Source of the DNA: Pleurotus ostreatus/Saccharomyces cerevisiae fusant
Taxonomy: Eukaryota > Opisthokonta
Assembly: GCA_024196135.1 (NCBI GenBank)
Contig: JAMQCK010000120.1
Span: 1-59,715 of the forward strand
DNA: 59,715 nucleotides
Direction: 5' to 3'
A program made the position numbers and the translations under genes. Shown here piece by piece: positions 21,365 to 31,598 of this stretch (position 1 is its first letter; every line of letters starts with the position of its first letter). The notes below the pieces were generated by a model. The model saw only the letters and a program-made list of their open reading frames with translations, had not been told where the DNA came from and searched no databases.

Positions 21365-22726
21365 GCTGGTGAAGAACTTGGTACGAGTACGCGGAGTCCC
21401 CTTGAGTCCGGCTATAAGTATCTCCAAGGGAAGGGACAAGCTATAAGTAGCCAGGAGAGCGATGTTATCGAGGCGGTGCGCAAAGCCAGGTCTCTGATGA
21501 TGTCCTGTGAGAACCACGATGATTCAATGGAGCCTCGTGTGATATTACCTCTGAAAGCTGCGACAATGAATGTCGGGGAGGACCCATCCGTCATGTGAAG
21601 ATTGTCCATCATGATGTATGAGGTGGAGGAGCTGGTCAAACGGACCCTCGTCGGTGTACTGTACATCGTGCTGCGCTGGTCGATCCGGAAGTCGGTATGG
21701 TCCAAGCCCCTCAGAATGACAGATTAAAGGGAGGGTTTGATTGACGGGGGGTCAAAGGCTCGTTAGCTCCTGAGAAAGCAGCATGGCGGGTCGGACTTTA
21801 ATGTAGATACGAGCAGAAGGATCATGGCACGGCAGGGGAGTGGATGGCAGGAATCGAACATTGACTCCACGAGGGAAGCGTTTACAAATGTAACACGGTC
21901 ACATCACGATCGTGTAAGTTGCCTCTGCCGTCCATGCATTCGCAGTGCTCTTCGGATTAGCCTTCAAAGGGCGTCTCTACTCCTCGACGGATGATTTCCC
22001 AAGTAACGGACAAACTATTTTATGCATCGTGCTTTTCTCCGATGCATCCGGCGATTCACTCGGAATTCCGTTACGGACCATAATCTGCATGCTTCTTGCG
22101 ACTGAGCAAGACCGATCTGGAGGCCTACACGTCTATACACTTGCCGCGCGTATATGTTGCGCGATGCACGTCGCATACGCTTTAGATGCCCCATGACCAT
22201 AAGCGGTACTCTGTGTCCTATCTTCACGTGATTTCCCGGAATCCTCGGGTTCCCTTTCGTAAGGCATTGATCTTGCCCTCCATCTTTTCGAGCTTCTTCA
22301 CGTGGGAGTATATGATGCAGGTAAGCACAGCGTTTCGGCAAAGCAGGCTATATAGCTCATCTCTTCATGCGTACACCGTCGGCCTCGGCCCCAAAAGCCT
22401 ACCTCCTAACCTCTGCCTTCCGTGGATATGGACTCCCGTGTAGCCGCACTATACGGTGAGACATCATCTCGTATGCTGGTGGAAGCTGACCAATTGCGAG
22501 ATTGACCGCCTCAGCGAACACAACCTTGTTTCGGTGCACTGAAGGGCGCCATAATATGCATAGGTATCGGTACCATGTCCCTCTCCCGCAGCTTACTGAG
22601 CTTCCCACAGCATCATCCCATACGCTCTCACTCCCGAACACTACATTCTGCATCAGACATCTCTGTGGTATACTCGCCTTCACCATCAGCGCGGCGAACA
22701 TAAGAGGATGAACTGCAACAATATTA
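21365..22726. other. Spacer between TM-B and the Tc1/mariner-like element
   Basis: No complete gene recognised. On the minus strand, 21705-21412 holds MDNLHMTDGSSPTFIVAAF and, after a GTAATA...CACAG interval, a hydrophobic stretch (LLATYSLSLPLEILIAGLKG in the frame of TM-B). This could be extra 5' exons of TM-B or a relic copy. The rest, 21750-22720, shows nothing I can support. Confidence 0.4.
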
Positions 22727-22756
22727 TGGTGCTGTCCGCTTAGACACCGCCACTTT
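22727..22756 (+). repeat. Left terminal inverted repeat (30 bp) of the Tc1/mariner-like element
   Basis: Starts TGGTGCTGTCCGCTTAG, ends CCGCCACTTT, and is preceded by TA. An exact inverted copy lies at 25945-25974. Confidence 0.9.
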
Positions 22757-22949
22757 TGAACATCGTGGTACTGCTCCTTCGTGACTCATTAGATTCCTTA
22801 TCTCTCTAGAGAAAAGATAGAACTTGATGAGATGTTTGCTCCCCCAAGAGGGATTCTCGGAATTCTCAGGTTTGACGAACTCGGTCCTCGACACGATGGC
22901 CAGATGAGTCACAATGAATCATATTTCTATATACGGAAGGTGCTTCCCA

Positions 22950-25795
22950 TCACTGAGTGTCGAGCGCCCTCCCCAGCGTCTCATTGACACGACGGTGAGA
23001 CTTGTACTTCCTCGAGCTGAATGCCTTAACCTGTTTCTGTGCTTCCTTTGCATCAAGACCGCTTCCATACGCGTCGATAAACCGCCACGCGCGGTGCTCC
23101 CATTTCCGAATAAGCTCAACTGACACGGATGCCAGCGCTTTCGGCATGTTCGCTTTGAGCGTCTCGAACGTATAATCGCAATGCTCGCGCAGCCACCGCT
23201 TGACTGCCCCCCAGAAATACTCGATGAAGTTGATCTCGCAATGGAATTTGGGGAGGAAAATGCATATATGCCCTGTAAGACGACGTTCAGTTGATAAACC
23301 TGGTCCAAAGGCCAATGAACACGTACCGCGGGCTTCGATTACCTCCTGGACGAGAGACCGTTGCTCCAAGAAGTCTGGCTGACGCTCAAGGATCCGCCTT
23401 GCGCAACACGCTGTTGCATCAAGGTCACACTGACCCTTGCACTCCATCAGCAAGCCAGAGCGCCAGAGGCCTCGCTCGACGAGCACCTCACGCATACCCT
23501 TCGCCTGATTCGGATACGTGGGATGGTTTGATGGAAATACCATGGGTTGCATGACCTTCCTCCCATTGCGCATAAACCAACCGTTACGCATACGAGCTTG
23601 CTTCCCGCCGGGACGCAGGTTCATGCGCGTCACGCGCAGCGCGTCAGCAGCGTATGCGGAATGGCCCTGTGAATTGTCGACCAGCACGACAGCGGTATAG
23701 CCTGGACCATGCGCTTCTTCGAATGCCTTGAAAAAGCGCTCCTGCAGCTGAGGAGATTTCTTTAGTGCCGTGATTGCTGAGACTGTGATGGGAAACATAC
23801 CTGCTTCACGAAGAGCTCGCCATTCCAGTATCCTTCATAATTCTTTCCATACTCGAGAGTCTGACTCGCATCTTTAAGCCAGCCAACCGTCGAGCAAATA
23901 AAATCGCTCTGGTGAAGACCGCGACCAACACCCTTCTTTTTCAGACGATGCTCGCCCACCGGATGCCAGTAAACTCGTGTATCGTCATTTGACTGCGCGG
24001 TCATCTCGTCGTGCGCGACAAGGACGAGTCGAGGCTCGGCATCTGAGTCCTGGCCTGGCGATGTTGTCTCAACGCGCTTCGTAACATCGCCGACAGTATA
24101 CCGAACAAGACGAGGTCGGATAGCCTGCATCGCTGGTATGAAGCGGTTCGTGCGGTCATCGACGACGTCGGGCCTCTCGTGATGGTCGAAGTATATGCCC
24201 TTCGAGTGTGGTGTGCATACGAAGCCCTCGCGCAGCATCAGACGACGCATTGCCGAAAGGGAGAAGCCCTTGCCGCGGGTCTTCTGGTGCATGCGAGGGA
24301 GCAGCTCCTTCTCGACATAGTGCTTGAGTCCGCGCGGCATCTCTTGCGAAACGATCTCCTTCGCGTACGCCACAGCCTCGTCTCTCTCGAGCTCGTTCTG
24401 CATCAGCTGACGCAGTTTTGCAGGGTTCATCGACCATTTGTTGGATCGCATGTATGCCCGCACTCCGGCGCGAACGATGGGATCGCCGAAGATAGAGAAT
24501 GCCTTCGCATGAAGGCCGCGTTTGGATTCAGGGAGGGCTCGGTTATTGACGTACTCCCGGACCCATCGACGCACTTGTCGTGATCCCCATCCCTGGGAGA
24601 GCAGGTGCGCCTTCGCGGCGGTCTTTGATGCGGCGATCATCCTCATCTTGTCCTTCACCATCAAGTGCAGACACGCCTGAATGGCGCGCATCCGATACGA
24701 CAAGAGGCCGTTGTGCCCGCCCTGCATCGGTTGCTTCGAAGAGAGCTGCCGTTTGATATCGCGGAGGGCAGCATGGCGCTTCTTCAGCACTTCCGCGGCC
24801 TTGTGCGCGCGAGCCTGGCGGGCGGGAACTTCGAGTCGGCGGCGCTTGAGCGGTGGTGGGGGACGGACAGCAAAGGCGTCTTCAGCGTCGTCGGGGTGAT
24901 GGTCCTCGTCCGGGGATGCTGATCGTGCGGGGGAGGCATCTCGAATGGGGGAGTTGTTGATCGAGGCAGGGGAGGAGGACGGGCGATCGTCTGTGACATC
25001 AGGTGCGTTGTACACATCCTCATCGTACCAGTCGTCGGCCCCCTCAGCATCTTCTTCAGCACCAGAACTGTCCGTGAGATCCGACAGGTACCCATCGAAG
25101 AGCGCATCATCATCAATAATGCCCCGATCGTCCTCAAGTGCTGATGTGCTCGCACCCTCCCCCCCAGTCGTACTTCCAGAAGGCGCCGAGGAGGCACGCT
25201 CGACCCGACCCTTGGCAAAGTAACCTCGGAAGAAGGCTGCCTCTGCACTGCCTCGAGGTAAGCATTCCTCCCAACTGTACAAGCACACCACTCACGTCTT
25301 CCGCAGCTTCGCGTCTTGAATCTCCTTATCCCGAAGACCCTTCGCGTTGCGGCGCTCTGTGCGCGCAGAGAGGCCGTTCTTGACGCCGACACGAGATTCG
25401 GCCGCGGACCATTCCTTCGCCGTGATGGGGCGCTTCTGTATGGCCTCATAAGGTGTCGCTTTCGAGAGCGCTTCGAGCTCCTGCGCAGCCTCCTTCTCCA
25501 GACTGACACGGAGCTCGTCATCCACCAGAGACTCGACCTCGTCGCTATCAGACTCCTCTGGCTCTCCCTCAACTCGTAAGTCCTCTTCATCAATCCATTC
25601 CGCATCGTCTGAGTCGTCATCCGACCAGGCGTTCACTCCGCCATCCCAACAACAGACTTCGCCATCATCTTCGGCTTGAGGTGTACTCTGCGTAGCCGGA
25701 TCCGTGGGAGTGCCGCCTTCGAGGCCGAGTCGTGCGCGTGCCCTACCAGCACGAGCCCGAGCAGCAGCTTCTCTTTGAGCTTTTGTAGCTGGCAT
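22950..25795 (-). CDS. DDE transposase of the Tc1/mariner-like element
   Basis: Four exons: 25795-25296, 25247-23801, 23747-23327, 23272-22950; about 896 residues. The N-terminal third is acidic and disordered, with a basic LKRRRLEV stretch that could be a nuclear signal. A helical, probably DNA-binding part follows (QGWGSRQVRRWVREYVNNRALP...). The catalytic triad is readable: LVAHDEM (Asp near 580), VVLVDNSQGHS (Asp near 673) and CEINFIEYFWGAVKRW (Glu near 807). The last gap, about 133 residues, is far longer than the 34-41 of classic Tc1/mariner enzymes. It holds a Cys-bearing insert (ECKGQC, CCARRILERQPDF). The C-terminus is basic (SSRKYKSHRRVNE). Exon 3 could instead start at 23759 (a nearby AG, same frame). 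I believe such proteins are numerous in agaricomycetes. Acts in the nucleus on its own TIRs. Confidence 0.85.
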
Positions 25796-25944
25796 CGAGA
25801 TAGGGATTGGGGATGGTCGTCGTCAGATATGGACTGCGCCGCGATGGCTACCCTCAGCATTTTCATTATTTGAATATCTTAAGGTAGACATAATCATTAT
25901 TTGTCAGCACGTGAACCGCTGCTTGGCCAGGATGGCCACTGTCC

Positions 25945-25974
25945 AAAGTGGCGGTGTCTAAGCGGACAGCACCA
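25945..25974 (-). repeat. Right terminal inverted repeat (30 bp) of the Tc1/mariner-like element
   Basis: Starts AAAGTGGCGG, ends GCGGACAGCACCA, and is followed by TA. Exact reverse complement of the left end. Confidence 0.9.
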
Positions 25975-26022
25975 TAGAAGGCGTCTTTTCTTGCTTAGCG
26001 CCAGTACCGACGACCATATACC

Positions 26023-27356
26023 ATGTCCAACCTCTCGGCAAGCGCGGGGCCTGCTTCTCAGCGTATCGCGGACATTCTTGGGCTCAAGATTAACATCAGG
26101 TCCACGCCCGTTTGCATTAAGATATACGGTCAGAGCCTAGTATTCTCACGTTTCCGCAGTCTAGTAACATCGAGGATAGGCGTACATTCAGCCCTTTTTA
26201 TGGCTTTATGGGATATCTTTATGTACGTCCATGTCTTTGCATCTGACCCCGGAGTCGGTGACACTGACGCGCTATTCAGCCGTCGTCAACGCAGGCCTTG
26301 TTTCTTGATGATGGCCGTCATCGTACTCCTCGCCTTGAGCACCGTAGCCATCCCGCTTGGCGGGGCGCTTCGTGTTGCTCAGCCGCATGCCCCTCACGAC
26401 CCGCTCTGCCCGATGCATTACCCGCACCTGACGGCAGAGGAGATGCGATGCTCGCTGGCTTTAGCGATAATATACCGCTTGGGGGTGCGTTTTCGGCCAC
26501 ATACCAATCTTGTCGCGCGACGCGGCACGCTGACCGGTAAATTCCAGCACCTCATCAGCGACATTGTCGTTGTTTATCGCTCGTGGGCCCTATGGCCGGA
26601 TAGCAGGGTAGCGAAGGGCGTGCTCCTCGCTTGCATCACCGGCAGTACAGGTAAGCAGAATATACCCTCCGCAAAACCGCAGAGATAGTGTCAGTGCTGA
26701 CACGAGGGCGACGTTCAGCTGGTTCCATTGCCGATTTTATACTGGCGCAGCATTCACCAGATCGTCCTGCGTCGCAGACGCTCATAAGGACTGTCCCGCT
26801 GGTCGCAACAAATGCGATCACTACGTTTATGCTGGGAATTCGGGTCTGGTACGTGACCTTCGGCGATAAAGATACATCACCTCACATTGCGACTGAATAT
26901 CTGACCGGAGAACTTCTCAGGCAGTACTCTCGCAACATAAAGGGAGCACTCGGACCGCTTACACGAAGGACCAGACTAGAGAAGATCCTCGTCCTGCTGA
27001 TGGAGTCCGGCTCGATTTACTGCCTTATATGGGTGCGCTCTCGTCTTCACTCTTCGCCTAAGGCCCTTCCGCCCCGTTCTGACATGAGCGTCTCACCCGT
27101 CAGATCGTCGGCCTTGTTTTGCAAGTTATCGCCAAGAGAGGCGACATGCTTACCGTATACGATATCATCGGGCAGGCTTATCATTGTATCGCTGTGAGAA
27201 ATCTTTTGCCGAGGTCTAAAGAGCAACGGCTGAGCATCACCCTAGGGCATATATGCAACGGCCACTGTCCTTGCAGTGGCCCTACAACGCGACGAGATGC
27301 AGACTCTCCTGCTGACGGCGCACTCCCTGCGTTCGACGTCATCTACGCCTGCATGA
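26023..27356 (+). CDS. Multi-pass membrane protein TM-C
   Basis: Eight exons: 26023-26128, 26180-26222, 26280-26484, 26548-26650, 26719-26848, 26921-27032, 27104-27193, 27246-27356; 299 residues, the shortest copy. Segments include VHSALFMALWDIFM, FLMMAVIVLLALSTVAIPLGGAL, HLISDIVVVYRSWALWPDSR, LVATNAITTFMLGIRVW, LEKILVLLMESGSIYCLIW, IVGLVLQVIAKRGDMLTVYDIIGQAYHCIA and GIYATATVLAVALQRDEM. The tail after the last span is only about 20 residues. The start lies only 46 bp from the right TA of the transposon, so the inserted element now forms its upstream sequence. Original promoter elements may have been displaced beyond 3.2 kb. Confidence 0.83.
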
Positions 27357-27877
27357 TTGGTACTCATTCTTCTCCGTCTTGAAACGAAGTTCAACTTTGA
27401 GGCACGTGATAGTCACACTTTCGACGGGTATTGCCGACGGCGCGCTGGACCGCAACGCCTCGGATTCCCGTCCATGACTTGATCCACAACCAGTCCGCCG
27501 TGTCTTCCGCTGCAGCTTGAGGTTTCAGTGACCGTCCGGAGCCGTAACATGAGGCTCAAAATGATGGCGCATTGCTTCGCCGACTTTCTCATGCACCTAT
27601 CAGCAGCCGGCGCTCCCTCTATCAATCGTATCATTGATCGACACGCCGTTCAATGATCTGCAGACCAACATACATACAACTCATGCCCTCCGGTGCGGGC
27701 GGCCTTTCCTCTTCCGTATCGGGGCTCGCTGCGCTCGTTGCGCCGATATCGCTAAGCATGAGGCTGTAGCTTCTGCGAACACATATAAACTCGACGATGA
27801 GAAGCGCGCCCGCGCTTGCGCGTCCGCGATCAAGTTCTTCTCGACCCAATCCTCAGGCGCTCAGCAGAGCCATTACG
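27357..27877. other. Spacer between TM-C and TM-D
   Basis: No gene recognised. It carries AAGTTCAACTT (27387-27397) with CACGTG 5 nt later (27403-27408), about 470-490 nt upstream of the TM-D start. Confidence 0.45.
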
Positions 27878-29367
27878 ATGACAAGCGGATCTCCATTTCG
27901 CATTGGTGGCTCTGCGTCTGTGGGGTCGCGCCGGCCACCAGATGAGGTTTACCACTTTCAGATCATGGTGATGTGGACTGCCGTTGACTTCGTGCTCTAT
28001 GGTGAGTACACCGCGATGCGCTAACTCCCTGGCTCCGACCGCAATCAACAGGCGTACTAGCGGCACTGTTTATTGCTCTGTGCAGCGTCCTTGCGTGAGT
28101 CTTCCTGAGCTGTTTTCGTAGGTCCGATTCAACCAACTTGATTCATCTGTCGATCTAGTCGTCGTGACCGGAACTCGGGCCCCATCGTCGCAGCAACGAC
28201 GCTTCTCTTCCTACTCGCCACCATCTCAATTACGCTGGACATTCTCTTCTACCTCCTCCAGCTACCCGCCGAATATGGTCCCCACTCGATGTGGAATCAC
28301 GCCATTGTACATCAGCTCGAGCAGTCCAGGATCGTGCAGAGCGTGAACGCGCGACTGAGTGTATGTATTCCCCCTTTATTCTATCCTAGCGCCTCACTCG
28401 GGTCCGCGAAGACAATCTGACCCGCATTTATAGTACCTGATCAGCGATATCATCGTCGTCTGGCGAGCCTGGGTTCTTTGGCCGGACAACCGCCTAGTCA
28501 AGAGTCTCCTACTACTCTGCGCGTGCGGAAGCACAGGTGAGCTCGCGATCTATCGGTGCGTTCCAGCCTCTCATTTTCTACAGTCGGTGTGACACTTGAT
28601 TGCGTTTGGGTCTTACTGGAAGTCGGGGCGATCCCTATGGCGCAGCGCACGCTAACGAGGACGCTACCGCTGCTCGTCACGAATCTTGTCGCTACGGGTC
28701 TCGTAGGCATAAGGGCGTGGTAAGTACTTGTCTGCACGGTTATTCCCCTGCCGGTGCGATGTACGCATGCAGAGCAAGTATTGATCTCTGTCTATCAGGC
28801 AATATCGAACCCAGATCAAAGGCAATCTCGGGCTATTGACGAAGCGCAGTCAAGTGGAAAAAGTTCTCGTCCTTCTTGTCGAGTCCGGCTTCGTATATTG
28901 TCTCATTTGGGTACGTCCATCTTCGCTTTATTCAACAGGGCGATTCTGTTGGCGTATGAATTAGCGTACTGACGCCAAGTCGGCAGGCTATAGCTATGGT
29001 TTTGCAGATACTCGGTGCAGGTCTGACAACGGACTCCGCGTACGGTATTGTCAGCGCTACGTACCCTCGCCTTGCGGTGCGTACATCCTCGCTGTAGCCC
29101 ATATTCGTACTCATTGTCATTTAGGGAATTTATCCCACTGCGGTCGTCCTCGCCGTCGCTGCACAGCGTTCAGACGCGCATCCAGTGATCACTGCCGCAG
29201 AATCGCAACCTATACATTTTGCGACGACGGTGGAGAAGGACGAACGATCCACTGGCTCTACAGAGGAAGAGGAATCGAGCTTTCGCGCCGAACCACGCTC
29301 GCTGAGGTCTGACGGGAGCGGGCCTTCATCGTACACGCAGTCGTCGTCACGCTCCTCAGCGCGGTAG
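27878..29367 (+). CDS. Multi-pass membrane protein TM-D
   Basis: Eight exons: 27878-28001, 28052-28094, 28159-28360, 28434-28536, 28584-28719, 28799-28910, 28987-29076, 29125-29367; 350 residues. Segments: VLAALFIALCSVLA, IVAATTLLFLLATISITLDILFYLL, YLISDIIVVWRAWVLWPDNR, VGVTLDCVWVLLEVG, LLVTNLVATGLVGIRAW, VEKVLVLLVESGFVYCLIW, AIAMVLQILGAGLTTDSAYGI, GIYPTAVVLAVAAQRS. Exon 4 is almost the family consensus. The 60-residue tail is acidic and Ser/Arg-rich (TVEKDERSTGSTEEEESSF), a plausible cytosolic regulatory tail. An in-frame open stretch continues upstream of the ATG; I kept 27878 because no other ATG is in frame nearby. It converges with TM-E, with 81 bp between stops. Confidence 0.84.
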
Positions 29368-29448
29368 ATTAATTGGAACGCGTAGGTGAACTGATGTCCA
29401 TCTGGAGACTCAAAGCCAGTGACTACCAACTACATGCTCCTTTGATCG

Positions 29449-30786
29449 CTACGAAGGCGCCAGCACGGCGATGTCTTCCTCTACCAGCTCCTGCGAGCAT
29501 GCGCTGTCAGATCGGACTCTGAACTGTATAGATTCCCAATAGCTTGGACCCGCATTTTCCATGCCGTTCGCGATGGCCTGCTGCTGCACCGAAATGATGA
29601 GAACAACTATCAGGGGATATAGGCTCTGCGCAGTTGTTGGTATCATCATCAACGTAGTCGGAGAATCACCACTTACCGCAAGAAGAGGTATAGCAGTGCG
29701 AAAGACAACAATTGAGTCGATCCGCGTCATGGCGTTGTGAGTGAGCATGTCGAAGATGAGTATTGTCGTCTGCAAGGGGCTTAGCCAATTTTATCCTTTT
29801 TTTATTCGCACCCCAGCAAGGTAAGTTACGTACGCAGAGTGCGATGTAAGCCAGTCCTGATTCAAGTAAAAACATCAGAGCGCCGCCAACTCTACTTCGT
29901 GTAGAGAACGGTCCCAACGAAGCCTTAATGTCTCTGCGGTGACGCCTATAATATCCATAAGAAAGGTAGGGACCTAATTGATAGAAAGTGAGGGCCCGTA
30001 CCATACTTGTATACCCACGAGAGACGTCGAGATCAGGTTCGTTAGGAGAACCGGAATGGAGAAGGTGAGGGTGAGTATCGACGGCTCGGTGCTCCAGATA
30101 TACTCCATATACCAAACACCATCGAGAGTCACGCCAACTTCGGAGGACGTACATGCCGGGTTAGCATTATCCAAGAAACGGTAGCGTGTCCACTTACCCA
30201 CACTCCCCAACATGCAGGCCAGTACGATTCCTCGCACAGCACGACTATGGGGCCACATCACCCAGGCTCGCCAGACGACGAGACCGTCGCTCAGAAGGAA
30301 CTTTGTATGATTATTGAATAGCATCCTTTGCGCTGACACACAACTCACGTTTAGGCGATCACCGGTAGTGAATAGAAGGTATATGATGTACGATTGTCGC
30401 TTGACGTCGGAAGGATGAGGTCCCATAGCAGGCATGGTGATCAGGTGGTTGGCGAATAGAGCCACGACCCCGATTGTCGAACTCAGATTCAGCGCGATTA
30501 TGGCTGCCATCAGCCACCGCGCACTTGCACGTCGGCGGCTATCGAGAAAATCAGCGTCTTCGGGCGGTACCTTTCAGGTGATGATAGACCTACGCCAGCA
30601 CGGGAATGGCTGCCACAAATAGGGCAGTCTGAATCCCTGCAGTCAATGAATCAGCACAAGAAAGAGACCAAAAAACGAGCTCGATTTACCGTACAACACG
30701 GAGCTAACACAAATTTGCTGTAGACCATACTTGAGCTGCAAGACACTGTTGGAAGGTAGAGGATTCGATGTAGTCGGCCAGGACAT
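29449..30786 (-). CDS. Multi-pass membrane protein TM-E
   Basis: Eight exons on the minus strand: 30786-30690, 30636-30594, 30538-30349, 30300-30198, 30137-30002, 29945-29834, 29769-29677, 29625-29449; 316 residues. Segments: IQTALFVAAIPVLA, WLMAAIIALNLSSTIGVVALFA, FLLSDGLVVWRAWVMWPHSR, VGVTLDGVWYMEYIW, IPVLLTNLISTSLVGIQVW, VGGALMFLLESGLAYIALC. It is the most diverged copy: exon 6 ends YIALC rather than YCLVW, exon 7 is 93 nt rather than 90, and the GIYPT motif has become SLYPL. The gene is still open throughout. The start MSWPTTSNP is set by exon-1 phase. Confidence 0.8.
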
Positions 30787-31598
30787 GACTTCGGATATTG
30801 AAGGCTAATTGTCAAGTCGAAAAGGTCGATAACATAAGCATGTCGTTCGAATGGGGGCGCCGTATGGACAGCCAGGCGGTGTGGTCTTATATCGACTCGA
30901 AGCAGTGCAAGTCCGTGTCAGTACGTCGAACCCGGCCGCCGTGCTAGTCGGAGTTTGGACTGGAGTCGCGCTTTCACGTCAAGCAAGCGCGCGCGCTAAG
31001 GACGTGGAACGTGTATGCGAGACACGGCCTGAGGTTGAGCAGTGCGAATATCGCAGCGAACACAGGGAAATGTAGCTCAAGGTCCATGATGACGTTCAGC
31101 TGCCGGCTCAAAGGTACTCACCGAAGGACCGCCGCGCGTCATCGGGAAGAAGTCCTCCTTGTGAAAGGTCAGTCTTGGCCATGAGTGCCACGATACGCTG
31201 TCGAACTGGGCCGGGATTCTGACGAAGCTGACGAAGTCATCGCATGCATCGTGCATACGGCGGTCAAAAGCACCCACATGCTTGAAGTCCAATGACTTTG
31301 ACTGACGCACAAGTAGCGCGACAGCGCGAGCGACAAGTCGGCACCTTCGCTGACAGGGGCAAGTCAAGTACGAGCGTCTGAGAGAAGTCACGCACGTACC
31401 TTTGGATGGATAGTCATATCGCATAGATGATCAAATCAACGGCACAATAAAGCTCATTGTACAATGCCTGATTCTACATACATACACAAATAATCGCACA
31501 CGCGCGTATAACTACAACACAACGATCAGCGGGCCGTATACACTGGTATACGAGCTAGCGCACATCACCGAAGGTCGCGGCAGCCCTTCAATCGCCAT
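30787..31598. other. Spacer between TM-E and the F-box genes, possible gene relic
   Basis: The minus strand from about 31440 to 30950 has a long open frame (LDFKHVGAFDRRMHDACDDFVSFVRIP...), a GTGAGT donor-like site near 31120 and a hydrophobic stretch (PVFAAIFALLNLRPCLAYTF). This could be a broken gene, perhaps a decayed membrane-family copy, but I find none of the family's key motifs. Not annotated as a gene. Confidence 0.35.

Larger units (their letters stand above)
22727..25974 (-). mobile_element. Complete Tc1/mariner-type (TA-target) DNA transposon, 3.25 kb
   Basis: The first 30 bases (22727-22756, starting TGGTGCTGTCCGCTTAG) match the reverse complement of the last 30 (25945-25974) exactly. 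Weaker similarity continues inward. Both ends are flanked by TA (22725-22726 and 25975-25976), the target duplication of the IS630/Tc1/mariner group. The single gene inside encodes a DDE-type transposase and is intact by my reading. The element lies between TM-B and TM-C, splitting the membrane-protein cluster. Identical long TIRs and an open transposase suggest recent, perhaps still active, transposition. Confidence 0.9.

Noticed and set aside
24179..25223. Plus-strand genes inside the Tc1/mariner-like element
   Set aside because: They are antisense shadows of the transposase exons, which carry the DDE residues.
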